The notes below the pieces were generated by a model that was not told the origin of the DNA, did not search any database, and saw nothing but the letters and a program-made list of their open reading frames with translations. 64,000 nt of DNA, from assembly GCA_037367355.1 (NCBI GenBank), contig CM074698.1, forward strand, positions 1,364,001 through 1,428,000, written 5' to 3'. The translations under genes and the position numbers were made by a program. Origin of the DNA: Neoscytalidium dimidiatum (Eukaryota > Ascomycota > Dothideomycetes > Botryosphaeriales > Botryosphaeriaceae). Below, one piece after another: positions 46,941 through 58,682 of the stretch (within the stretch, counting starts at the first letter, position 1; each line of letters opens with the position of its first letter).

Positions 46941-48378
46941 ATGGCATCAACTAAGGACCTCAGAATTGAACGGCTTTTCTCTGTGAAGGACTTTGTTTGT
47001 GTCGTCACAGGTGGGGGTACAGGCATTGGCTTGATGGCCGCCCAGGCACTTGCCGCCAACGGTATGCTACTCTGTCTGCCGTCCATACTTATTCTCAAAT
47101 GGCCGCTGACTCGAGCAGGTGCCAAGGTCTACATTACGAGCAGGAGTTTGTCGCCCACGACCTGCTAAGGAATGCATGTAGCGCTAAGCTAGGAGTTCAG
47201 GACAGGAAGCCATTGAGGCAGCAGCCAAGTCGCACACCCCAGATGACTTGGGCGGAGAGATCATTCCGTGAGTGTTTCCTGGTCGCTCTGAGCGGTTCGA
47301 AAGTATCATCGACCTCTCAAGTGTGATGTCGGTCATTTTGCAGCAGTTATCTCTACCCGGGATTTTAGCAGGGGTTGGTACAAAATGGCCAGGTGTTGCT
47401 GACTGCTTATCGTAGATGTGGTCCTTGCGACGTAACTAAGAAAGACGACCTCGATAACTTGTATCAAGAGATTGCTGAGAAGGAGAAGTACATAAACCTC
47501 CTGGGTGAGCCAATTCAATCGAAGCAAAGAAGTACGGCTCGACTAACCTTGCTCAGTGTGCGCGGCCGGCATTGCAGGCACCAAGGCAGAGCCGAACGAA
47601 GAGCAGGCGCAGAACCTCAAGGAGAAATTGTGGAACAACGAGACATTTGAGGTTTGGAATGAGGTTTACAACGCTGACGTCACGTCCGTGTACTTCACGA
47701 CAGTCGCATTTTTGCCGTTGTTGCAGGCTGGCACAGAGACTCACGGCCACCTGTCGGCCTCGGTCATTGTCATATCCTCGATGAGTGGTATCATGCGTCA
47801 CGCACAGGGGCATTTCTCCTATAACGCCGCGAAAGGCGGGACAGTGCATTTGACGAAACTCATGAGCGCTGAGTTCCAGAAAGTTCGCGTCAGAGTCAAT
47901 AGCATCGCCCCCGGCTATTTCCCATCGGAAATGACTGCAAAGCAGAGCGGACCGGACCAGAAGAGCCATCTCCCAGCGGAAAGTGTACAAGCCAAGGGCC
48001 ACGTCCCAGCACAGAGACCGGGAAGCGACGAGGAGATGGCGCAGGCTGTGGTGAGTATTTGTCTCTTATCCGATGCCATTCTCTACAGCATCCGGTCAGT
48101 GCAGAGATCCGTGTTGTTGCGAATGATTTTGGGTGCGAAGCGATTGGCTTGATAGTGGCCAACTCATCGTGAGCCATCCGAAATGGGCCGGTGTACCGCA
48201 ATTCTGGGTAATCTGCGCTGGCCATCTGGTGCTGGTAGCAGATCAAACTTCTGTTCTCGCGACGGGGCGCTCAGCTGACAGGACCGCTCTTTAGCTATTC
48301 TTGACCAAGAACGCGTATGTCAACGGCGAGATCCTCGCGGTGGATGGCGGTGTGCTGAACGTCGTTTCGGGAAGATGA
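46941..48378 (+). CDS. Short-chain dehydrogenase/reductase (SDR)
   Basis: Six exons, 46941-47061, 47119-47145, 47201-47267, 47416-47504, 47557-48050 and 48295-48378, give 293 aa in consistent phase. The protein is a classical SDR using NAD(P)H. It has the dinucleotide motif TGGGTGIG (23-30), PCDVTKKDDLD, VCAAGIAG in place of the usual NNAG, and SSMSGIMRHAQGHFSYNAAKGG with Tyr near 190 and Lys four residues later. RVNSIAPGYFPSEMT and VNGEILAVDGG follow, as in the family. The second exon is only 27 nt. One donor is GTTTGT and the last intron is long (244 nt), so those joints are less certain. The residue before GPCDVT is Cys, unusual but forced by the TAG acceptor. Substrate unknown; no biosynthetic cluster surrounds it. 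Confidence 0.84.
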
Positions 48379-49426
48379 AGTGGGGAGGGGAGCATGGGGA
48401 AACTTCTAAAGAAAGAAAGACGAAAAACCACAGAACGGGCTCTGGGCTCGACTCTGCGGCCTGTGTTGAGCGTACCAAATAGAAGTGCAGTTATAGATGC
48501 ACAGTCCATAGTCTGGCAGAGACATCGGCCGGAAAAATATGGCGTAAGCCTCGAGCGTCGAGTGCGTGCATGTGGAACCCCTACACCTGACCCAACGCCG
48601 TCGGACAGTACAAGATGTAGGGCTGGGGTGAAGCGGATTAGTGGACGGGCTGGTAGGCACGCAGCGTGGTACTGTGGCTCAGGCACGGGAGAGGCGGAAG
48701 GAAAATAGCGGCGCGTGTTTGGGCGACGACCGGGGGCCTGTCATCGCTTGGTCCCGGGCCGGCGATCGCCTGGCGGCGGCTTGTCGTGAGCCCTGCAGCT
48801 GCTGTGCCAACAAACAGACGCTCCCGACCTGTTCACTCACTCCCTCTCGGTCGTCGTGTCGCAGCCTGCGCAGCGCGCTCCTGCCCCTGCAATCACTGCA
48901 ATTCGCGGCCAGTCCAGCCCGCTCGGCCGTTTACATACGCTACGCTACCCGCTTTCGATGCCCGGCGCTGCACCGGCGCTGTCCTAGCGCGACAACTGAC
49001 GGCTTCTCTAACATCTCAGCCCTACCACCGCCCAATTCCCCAGTGCCAATTCCCGCACACCCTCTGGAGCCTCCTCTTGGACCACTGTGCCGTCCGGGCT
49101 GTGCAAGCCAGAGCAGTCAGCAACGCGCACCACCTGTGCCGCTACAGCTACTGCTGCTCCAGCAATCTCCGGCCTCTCACCACCCACACCCGCTTTCCGG
49201 ATGGGTGACATGCCGCTCACCGCAGCAGCCTTCCCCGCCGCCCTCCCCCGAAAGAGCGCTGTCTCCACCTGATCACCTCGTCCCCCACCGCCTCCTTCCT
49301 CCTACTCCTCGCTCGTCCGCCTGCGACCCGCCGCCACCTGACGCGCTTTGTCAACCATCCATCTCCGTCCTGGGACCATCGCCGGCCACGCCTGAACCCC
49401 GACGGGACCCGGGCTGAGGAGGAGTC
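48379..49426. other. Promoter and long 5' leader of the SepH kinase
   Basis: About 1 kb. The 258-aa frame (48641-49417) and 180-aa frame (48666-49208) here are Pro/Ser/Cys-rich shadows of pyrimidine-rich leader sequence with no domain. No RNA gene is seen. Confidence 0.5.
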
Positions 49427-52400
49427 ATGGTTGCCCACATGTCGGCACACCACAGTGCGGAAAGACATTCCAATGGCAGCCGGAGGCCGCAGAGTCGTGG
49501 TGGCGCACATGGCCAGAACACTCCCGGCTCGTCGCTGCCCCAGCAGACTAGAGGGACCCCGGGTTCGACTCACACACGCGCTCCTAGGGCGACAACGGTT
49601 GATCGGGAGAGAGAGAAGCCTCCGAGCAAGGACGGAGCGGCCCAGCGTGCAGCTCAGGATGTCGCCGGCTTGAAAGATTATGTGAGAGCTCCCCCTTCAT
49701 CATCACCGTACACTGCTTTGTCGCTGTGCCCGAATTTGTCTTTAGCATCGCGACAGCAAGGACAGTCTGAATGGAGACCGCTGGAGTGTAAAACGCTGAC
49801 GATATGTACTCATGTTCTAGCAACTCGGTGACTGTCTGGGGAAGGGTGCGTTCGGTTCTGTGTACCGCGCTCTTAACTGGGGAACGGGTGAAACGGTCGC
49901 CATAAAACAGGTCAAGCTCGCAGATCTGCCTAAGAACGAATTGCGCGTTATTATGTTGGAAATCGACCTCCTGAAGAACCTCAATCATCCCAATATTGTC
50001 AAGTACCATGGCTTCGTCAAAGATACACAATCGCTCTACATCATCCTTGAGTACTGCGAGAACGGCTCCCTCCACTCGATTTGCAAAAACTTCGGAAAAT
50101 TTCCGGAGAACCTCGTTGCCATTTACATGTCACAGGTGCTCCATGGGCTCTTGTACTTGCACGAGCAAGGCGTCATCCATCGGGACATCAAAGGCGCCAA
50201 CATTCTCACCACCAAGGAGGGTCTTGTCAAACTGGCAGATTTCGGCGTTGCTACCAAGACTGCAGGCCTGAATGATTCAAGCGTAGTTGGTACACCGTAT
50301 TGGATGGCACCGGAGGTCATAGAACTGTCGGGTGCGACCACAGCGTCGGATATATGGAGCTTAGGCTGCACTGTAATTGAGCTGTTGGAAGGGAAACCGC
50401 CATATCATAAGCTACAGCCCATGCCGGCGCTATTTCGGATAGTCAACGATGACCATCCACCGCTTCCAGAGGCTGCCTCACCGGTGAGTTCCCTATCTCC
50501 ACATTTCTTTTCCCACTTTCTACCCACTCCTCTCTGCAGAAGCGTTCTGACCAAGCCAGGCCGTGCGAGACTTCTTAATGCAATGCTTCCAAAAAGACCC
50601 CAACCTAAGAGTATCTGCTCGGAAACTGTTGAAGCACCCCTGGATTGTCAACGCTCGACGAACAGACTCGGTAGTTCCGACGGAGCCCACCAAATATGAC
50701 GAGGCCGTCAAAAGTGTGCAGAAGTGGAACGAGGCCCTGAAATCTCCGACCAATGAGACACTCCGCCGAGCTTCACGACCGCTGTCTTCAAGTCCCGTTC
50801 CCCCAAGAAAGGAACCGCCGCCGCCGATCACAGCGCCCGTGCCTTCTCAAGGTGGGTTGCGCGTGAAGAAGACACGCCCGACCACGGAACTCTTCGCATC
50901 CGCCGAGGAGGAAAACGACGACAATTGGGATGATGATTTTGCCTCTTCCATTAGTTCGAGTGCGCTTCAGTTGCCGCATCTTCGACCTCATGACAATTTT
51001 GCTGGTCTACTGTCTAGCGAGAGGCTGAAGGCATACGCTACAAATTTTGACACAGTAGCAGAAGAATCGAGCACAGAAAACGTTTTCGATGACTTGAGAG
51101 CGTTCAACAGCCCGCCTCCTTTAGAATCTCTGGACGGGTTGGAGACAATAAGACCATTATCCGCATCTAAGCAACGACCTGACAGTGGCAAGAGCAGTCG
51201 AACAAATTCAGGAGCCCAAAGAGGAGCCCAGGAACCAAAGACACAGTTCTTCCGCGGAATGTCCAAAGCAGCTGTGGTTCCACCCATCAACCCCCGCATA
51301 TCTTCCTTTACAAAACCGACGGCAGCTTTCAGGGAAAACTCCGTAGAGGACTATTCGGATCTTATCGCATCTGACGATGCAGCTTTCCAGAGAAAGCTCC
51401 AATCCCTCAAAGAGCGCAACAATAAGGAATACACCCCTCGTCTCTTTCACCCGTCCGACCTAACCAGTGTTCCCCGCTCTGCTCAAAACGGCAAGAAGAA
51501 TGGCAGTCTTCCCAGAAACGCTTCTGGTGGCAGTACCAACGTGAAGGATCCCGCTAGACGGCCAACCCTGCAGATTGGGATTGAGAAGTACGCGGAGCAT
51601 GAAGAAGAGGATTTCTCGGACGTGTTCGGAAACGACGGCGCCGCGCCGGCCCTGAAACCCAAGCATGAGAGCGATAGCGGGTCGGAGCGGGGTACGCTCA
51701 AGATGATGAACTCGAAGCTCTCCGGATCTTGGCTGGGCGACGAAGAAGATGAGGAAGATCCGTTTGCGCAGCTGGAAGAGGGATTCGACGAGATGGATCA
51801 AGAGACTAATGTTGCGCGCGACCGGTATGCTAGGCTCTGTAGCCTCGTTGAAAACAGGGTTAGCTCCCTTAAGTCAACGCAGCCGGAAGATGTGCTTTAT
51901 GACGTTTCGGATGAACTGGTACGTTAACGCTTAAATGTGAAGAGCGAGAAGCTTAAACTAATCATTTTTGCAGTTACAAATCCTGATGGAGTCGCCTGAG
52001 ATTAAGAACGTAATTATCAGCTCTCATGGGATGCTGCCAATCCTGGAAATTTTGGAGAGTATGCGGAATCGGGAAATTATCTTAAATTTGCTAAAGATTG
52101 TGAACATCGTACGCTTCTTTTCAGCGGAACTTTTTTCACCGTCATGCTAACAATTTGTGATAGATTATACTCGGCAATGTGGAGATACAGGAGAATCTCT
52201 GCTTTGTGGGAGGCATACCAATCGTTAGTCAATTCGCTCATAAGAAATTTCCTTCAGAGATCCGCCAGGAAGCCGCTGCTTTTGTCCGGCAGATGTATCA
52301 GACTTCTACCCTGACTCTTCAGATGTTCATTGGATGTGGAGGTCTGAATGTCTTGGTCGAGTTCCTCGAAGAAGACCTAGAGGACGATCGTGACTTTGTT

Positions 52401-55334
52401 CTTATTGGCGTTAATGGTGTCTGGAGTGTATTCAATCTACAGGTCAGTATTCGAAGCACTAACTCCAAACTTTTGTTGACTGTCACAGGGTCCAACTCCT
52501 AAGAACGACTTCTGCCGTATCTTCTCGCGCAGCTCAGTTCTCTATCCTCTCTCGCTTGTTCTTAGTAAAGTCCTTGAAGAGGATGGAGAGGTCGCAGAGC
52601 TCATTGAAGAGCGCATAGTAGGCATTTTCATGCTGTTCTCACAGGCGGAGACACACGTAAAAGAGCTCGTCGCAGATCGAATGGTCCTAAAGAGTGAGTC
52701 GTATATAGCATTCCTGCTTAGAACAGCTCACTAAATGCATCTATAGGAGTCCTCAAGGATCTGCAGCGCATGCGTCCAACCAATCAAATCACCATGCTCA
52801 AGTTTATCAAGAACCTCTCCATGCTTACCACAACACACGAAGCTTTGCAGAATTCGAACGCTATCGAGGTACTCACGGATCTCCTAAGTTCGAGCATGAA
52901 GCTGCCCCATTTCCGGGAAGTATCGAACCAAATTCTCAATATTCTATACAATCTTTGCAGGCTAAGTAAGCCGAGACAAGAGGACGCGGCACTCAATGGC
53001 GTGATCCCCCTCCTGCAGACCATTGTCAAGACCGAGTGGCCGCTGAAGGAGTTCGCTCTGCCGATCCTTTGTGACATGGCGCATTCCGGCAAGGTTGGCA
53101 GGAAGGTGTTGTGGCAGAACAAGGGTTTGCAGTTTTACATCTCTCTTCTTTCGGATAAGTACTGGCAGGTCACTGCTCTCGACGCCATCTTTATTTGGTT
53201 ACAAGAGGAGACTGCTCGTGTGGAGCAGGCTCTTATCTCTGGATCCTTCCCTAGTGCCATCATTTCCTGCTTCACGAATCCGGATTCCTCGGTCGACGCA
53301 TTTGAGAACCTTCTTGAGCCATTACAGAAGCTTCTACGTCTTTCACCACCTGTTGCCGCGCTTCTTGCTCACCCAGACCTTTTCACACGTGTCGGACAGA
53401 AACTGCATACCAGGAAACCTGTAGTACGTCTCAATCTCCTCCGTATCGTCCGCAGCATCTGTGACGCTACGGAAGAGACTGGTGGCGGTGCCCCTCTTAT
53501 TCAAGCCCATGGTCTTCTGGATGCCATCAAAAGGTTGGCCGAGTCCGATCCTGCAATTCTAGTCCGTGAGATGGCAAACGAGCTGGTGAAGGCATGCGAA
53601 AGTCAGACACTCCTGTCTCCTACATCGGCACGACGCAGTGCTGAATATCCGAGATCTCGCCCCTCGAGTGCCAGGAGACAGAGTGTCACATTCACTCCAC
53701 TTGGCTTTCCGCCGCCCGTTCCGCCGCTGCCAAGTGGCATGTCATCCAATTTGCCTCCTCCAACACCGCCCCTCTCAGCTGTGGAACATAGACGGAAGAA
53801 CAGCTTTTGGGAAGGCTCTGGAGATAGCCCGAGGAGTACATTGCTCCTGGGCGGAAGCCGAAGCTTCGATAATGGTCTTCCTTCACTACGGCCCAGCTCC
53901 TCGCGTTCGAACCATTCGCGACCTCTTTCCCGACAAGGAAGCAGCGAGAGCGCAGCTGCAGCGTTCGCTATGCCTCATCGACCAAAGACGAGAGATGGTA
54001 GTGGCGATAGCTCCGCCTCCGTCTTCAACAGGCCAAGGACAAGGGATGGTAGTGGTGATAGCTCTACTCCGCTCTACAGCCGGCCACGTACTAGGGACGG
54101 AAGCGGTAACTCTGACTACCGTCTTGAGCGCATGAACGCCCACCAGCGCGAGTCAAGCAATGCTTCTCAATATCGTCCCCACACTCGCGAGGGTTCAAAC
54201 AGCTCCACTTCAACAGCTGTTTCGAATTCCAGCCACTCCCGCGAGTACACTTTGTCAAAACCTACTTCCTCGTCATCGATTTCAGCCGGTGATCCGTCAA
54301 CACTTTGGGCTGTCAGTGGCGATGATTCCATGAGCACGCCTACGAATGATTCCTCCTATCCTGACGGCCGTCGTGGAAGCGTCAACTCGAGCAAAGCTAG
54401 TCGCCTTCCTGTCAATGTCAGACCAAGCAGCAGGCGGCAGAATCTCAACTCCATATCAAATGGCAATGCGAGTAATAATAGTCCGAGCAGCAGTTCTCGG
54501 CCAATTCCCACCCATGCTCACTCCCACACTGGCAGCAACGTGAGCGACAGGGATAGGAATAGCTTTGTTGTTGGCACGCCACCGAATCAAGTCTTCGGTG
54601 GGCCAGGCTCTGCGGGATTCGCGACGCCGCATTCGTCGCACCATTCTAACATAGGGACCCCACATCACCACGGCCAGAAACTCGCAGTGCGGAGGCGCCG
54701 GCAGACAAGCTCAGGTTACGGGAGGAGGGGTTCTAGGCAAGATGATCTTATGCGGGAGATTGGCCATGCCGGGCTTCTGGCACGGCGCGGCAGTCGCCAG
54801 GACGACGTAGGGGTCGAGTAGCAACGAATCCGCTCCGGCAGTGCCATCCAAAACCATCCGCAGCACCAACAAAATGAACAGAACGAAAAGCAACGACATA
54901 ACAAGAATCACCCACCCCCCTCAAGCAAACGCTACGACCATTACCAAACGCAACAAAATCAGCAACAGCAATCCGATCATCCTTATCATCAACAACAGCA
55001 AAACTCGTCCAACTCCAGCTTGCTAGCGCCTTCAGGACCTGGAGGGCTCCGACGGCGATTTACCACTCCATCGCCGTCCCCCACGTTGGAGGTGGAGCTT
55101 TCGATGCGCGTACGGGTGCGACAGGCAGAGCTGGTACGGCGGCTGAGCGTGGGCGTGGGCTTGCGGATGGACCTGCAACCGCCCCTACGGCGAGTTGCCA
55201 GCATGTACGATATTCGTCGAGAGGCCGTACTGCAGGAGGCGCTGACGGAGCTCGACGCGCTTGCAGAAGAGGCAGCGGCCGGGCGAATGAGTAGAATGAG
55301 CTTGAGTCGAGTAGGCGAGTGGTCGTATGTCTAG
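49427..55334 (+). CDS. sepH: SepH/Cdc7-type septation-initiation kinase
   Basis: Exons 49427-49681, 49821-50483, 50560-51918, 51974-52108, 52164-52442, 52489-52693 and 52747-54806, then 54864-55334 if a 57-nt intron is removed, give 1808 aa. Without that intron the gene stops at TAG 54819-54821 and gives 1656 aa. This STE-type kinase drives the septation initiation network (A. nidulans SepH, S. pombe Cdc7). The kinase domain (about 86-340) has [16 protein letters not shown] (Lys near 118), HRDIKGAN (Asp near 205), DFGVA and [10 protein letters not shown]. After a Ser-rich linker comes an ARM/HEAT-like helical region spread over exons 4-7, then a long Ser/Arg low-complexity tail with two near-identical TRDGSGDSS repeats. 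All other introns are GT-AG and in phase. The last 156 residues are Gln-rich, then helical ([21 protein letters not shown]). Confidence 0.9.
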
Positions 55335-58300
55335 TCTTCCGAGTCCTCTCTGCGGATACTAGTTGCTACTGCTGCACCTCATAACTCTGAGCTCTTTCAT
55401 GATCTCCTCCGTCGTGGCTATTTGCGCATTTTCTACTACTTTTTTCTTTTGACCGCGTCGACGCTTCCCTTGGGAAGCACCAATAAGGAGGGGAAAAAAT
55501 TGCATGTATACCCAAAATCAGCGGCAGAAAGCAAGGGAAAAGAGGAGGAGATGCTCCGTTGCTTGCCCGCATACCCTTTCCTGACGCAGTCGGCATATGC
55601 AAGTCAGGAATCTTTCCGCAGAGCGCTCTATATTCTCGTCTCTCTGCAAGCAGTTGGGAGATTTTGCAAAACGGTATACCCGCTTATATTTGCTTGCACA
55701 CCGTCCTTTTGTTTATTGTTTATTGTCTTTTTTTTTAGAGGCATGCTGGTACGGGCCTGCCTTCTTGGGGAGCTTATCGTTTCGGGTTAGCATGGGCGTA
55801 TCACAGGGTTTCAGTTGTCTCATTTGTATCTGGAATGCCTTTTTCACTTCGATTTCCACAACGCGCTTGGAGGATGGCCAGTTCCGTTCTCTTTTCTTCT
55901 TTTTCCCCATCTTTTCTTTGGAGTGTCACTCCGATGAAATGCATGATCTTGAGCGCCAAATGTGAAGCCTTTCGATGTTTTTGTCTCGTCTTTCTTGGAA
56001 ATGCATCAAGCACTGGCCCGGTTCTGATTTGCTCTTTCCAGAAGAGTTGTTGGTTCGACAGAGTAAGTTCGGCATCGTGTGGCATTCTTGGCATGCATAC
56101 GTTAGCCTATGGCTTTTTGGATGAGTTGGCTTTTAGAAGGGTGGCGGTCTCTGTGTTTGCTGGCCAGCTGGCTGGCCGGCTAAAAGGATTGCATAGGTGA
56201 CGATTGCACCTGGCGTGGTTGAGACGAGTTCGAAATCCGGAGCTTAACAGCGAAACTTGAGTTGCTTACTCGCCAAGTACATTTAGTGAGTCGTAGAGTA
56301 ACTACGCAAACATGTTCAACTTGCGCGATGGAAAGGTAGCCTCCAATTCGGAGATACCATCATACTGATTCCGTGATATTCTAACGTCTCTGTACTGTTT
56401 TTGTATCATATTGGTGGTTCCATCGCGGTGCGCTGCTTGGAGGGATGGAACCGTTTGTCCTTTTGGGCTCTCCGTTTCGTATCGTTCGTAGGAGAGGGCG
56501 GGGGGCAGGTTTTCCTCCCCTCTCCCTCCATTGATCCAGAACAGGGAGATTATGTCGAGAAACGTAACGAACACGATGGTAGCCCCGATACCGAAACCTA
56601 GTTTCACCTTCACTGGTAAATTCAAGGCTATTTGGGGCTAATGATATTCATCTAGTCTAGCTAAAGCTACTAAAGTGTACGTCTAATGCTGACAAAATTA
56701 AGCAATCCCTCTACCACGAGTCAACATGGATCAACAAGTTTACTAACTTTCGCATATTCAAGCAATAATGACGTCCCCTATCTTGGCCACCGGGACCAGC
56801 ATTTTGAAGCTTCACTGGTACGTTCGTTTGCAGGAAAAGAACCCGATGAGCTCATAGAGCTTGATATGGTAATCAAGAGGCTGCAGAGCACAGTGACATT
56901 CAGAGACTTGTTACGGAGAATTTTCAAGAATATACGTCCGTGTGAGAACGACAAGTAATCAGCCATCTTAGCCATATCTCCTGCTTCTATGACTAACATT
57001 ACTGGGGGGGAAAAAAAAGGAACGAGGCGAGCGTATGAAAAAGACGAGTACTAAAGATTTCTCGGACCTTGCAACGAATAATGTCGTCGAAGCGGAGCTT
57101 CCTCCGTCTGTTGACTTTACGCGAACTCGGCCTTGGCGCCGACCGAACCGATCTATATTCACAGGTACACATGCAAGTGAGCAATCAACATGGTGGCGGG
57201 TTCCCCTGTACCGGCCTTAGCGGAGTGATCTCCGTGAGAAGAGGCCCACAAGCATTTGAAACGCGCTCGTCTCCACCTCAAGGCTCAAGGGCATCCAAAG
57301 CCTTTTGCTGAACATCGACATCACGCTCTTCCCATACACGTGCATCTGCTTAGCTCTCGGTATCTCGCAGAGTCGAACAACTCCGCAACATCAGCAACCA
57401 TGGTAGCGGGACGGCTGTGAGGACTTCCGACGCAAGATCAGCGGCGAGCGAGTGGGAGCAGCGTATCATAATAAGAGTGGTATAGGGTTCAACCGCTCGA
57501 TCGAACATATATATACCTCACGTATGGTGTTAAAGGACTCGGTAGAATCCGGCCTCGGGTGATTTTCTCCTAGAAGACCCAAGTGCTAAGCAGCGCAAAA
57601 CGTGGTTCGCCTGAGCGGAACACCCGAAAATCAAGAGCTAGATCGCCGCCGCTATTCATGATAGGGTCTAAGCTGAAGCATCCCTGCGGCAGCCCGGTTG
57701 ACCCCTCCGAATCCATATTCTCTTTGGCACTCCATACATACCTCAGATGCTGTTTCAACCCGGTGACAGGTATGTCACGGTTCATATACCCGTCGGCAAG
57801 GTTTGGGCTTACGGGCAAGCGAGCTGAATGAGACTCGCTGTGAGCTAAGAATTTACAAGTCACGATGATCTTGGAAGACAAAGAATTAGATCGGACCACT
57901 GCCCTCGCCGGTATCGACAGGGGTGTTTTCAATATGTACTACGTCCAGGCATTATGCTCAACAGAGGGCACAAAAGTAGTGCCACAGCCGAACCGACGGA
58001 AAAAATCAGGGAAGAAGCAAGCACTCCATGCGACAGACTCCGGTCGTATGCTTTTTCGTCCCAGAAATTAAGCAAGAACACCGTGCCGTAACAACACCTT
58101 CCCTTTTCTTGACCTTTCCCCACCCCCTTTTCTGATACGTTGGACTAATTGGACAAGGGAGAAACATGAAGTGAAAAGGGCGCCCCTCTACCGAAAGGGT
58201 TGAACACTTTCCAAAACCGGAAAGCAAAGAAGTATGGAAAAGAAAGAAAGCGGTTGGTCGGAGGCACCCAACGAAGAGACAGAAGATAACCCGTAAGCCA

Positions 58301-58682
58301 GCACCTTTCCTTTCTTTCCCCCTCGTCGCATATATTCTAACCCACATGAGACCCCATAACCGGCATGAACAGAGATCCCATCCTTTTTAACCGTTCGTTC
58401 TGTAGAAGCGAAAAAAAAAAAAGCGCTGTAGAGGTATCAAGTACAGAAAGTAGAAAACCAAATCGTAAGCAACTGATGCTGCGTAGAAACATAGGAAAGT
58501 TCGTTAAGCCCCGTGTGATATACACGCCTCCGTGCTCCGAGGGCGCAAAGCATGGAAGTAAACAGGGAAAATTCGAGGAAAACAATAACTCCAAAACGCA
58601 CCATTGATGACCGATGCGATGCCGTGAGGACTCCACAGGAAAAAAGACGGAAAAACGATCGGGCTTCGTCAGCCATGAGTGA
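55335..58682. other. Gene-poor convergent gap with weak relic-like frames
   Basis: About 3.3 kb between the kinase and RasGEF 3' ends. Three short frames are less random-looking than the rest. The first, minus 56302-56625 (107 aa), has one hydrophobic helix VKLGFGIGATIVFVTFLDII. The second, plus 56686-56958 (90 aa), contains ELDMVIKRLQSTVTFRDLLRR. The third, minus 57570-57932 (120 aa), contains DIPVTGLKQHLRYVW. None has a known domain, clear splice partners or a family. A TATATATA lies near 57507. Poly-T runs occur at 55729-55737. I cannot name a gene here; degraded gene pieces are possible. Confidence 0.4.

Noticed and set aside
46444..48378. SDR gene as part of a secondary-metabolite cluster
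   Set aside because: Neighbours are MYG1 and SepH; no synthase, transporter or cluster regulator lies nearby.
48641..49417. 258-aa plus-strand frame before the SepH kinase
   Set aside because: Pro/Ser/Cys-rich reading of pyrimidine-rich leader; no motif.
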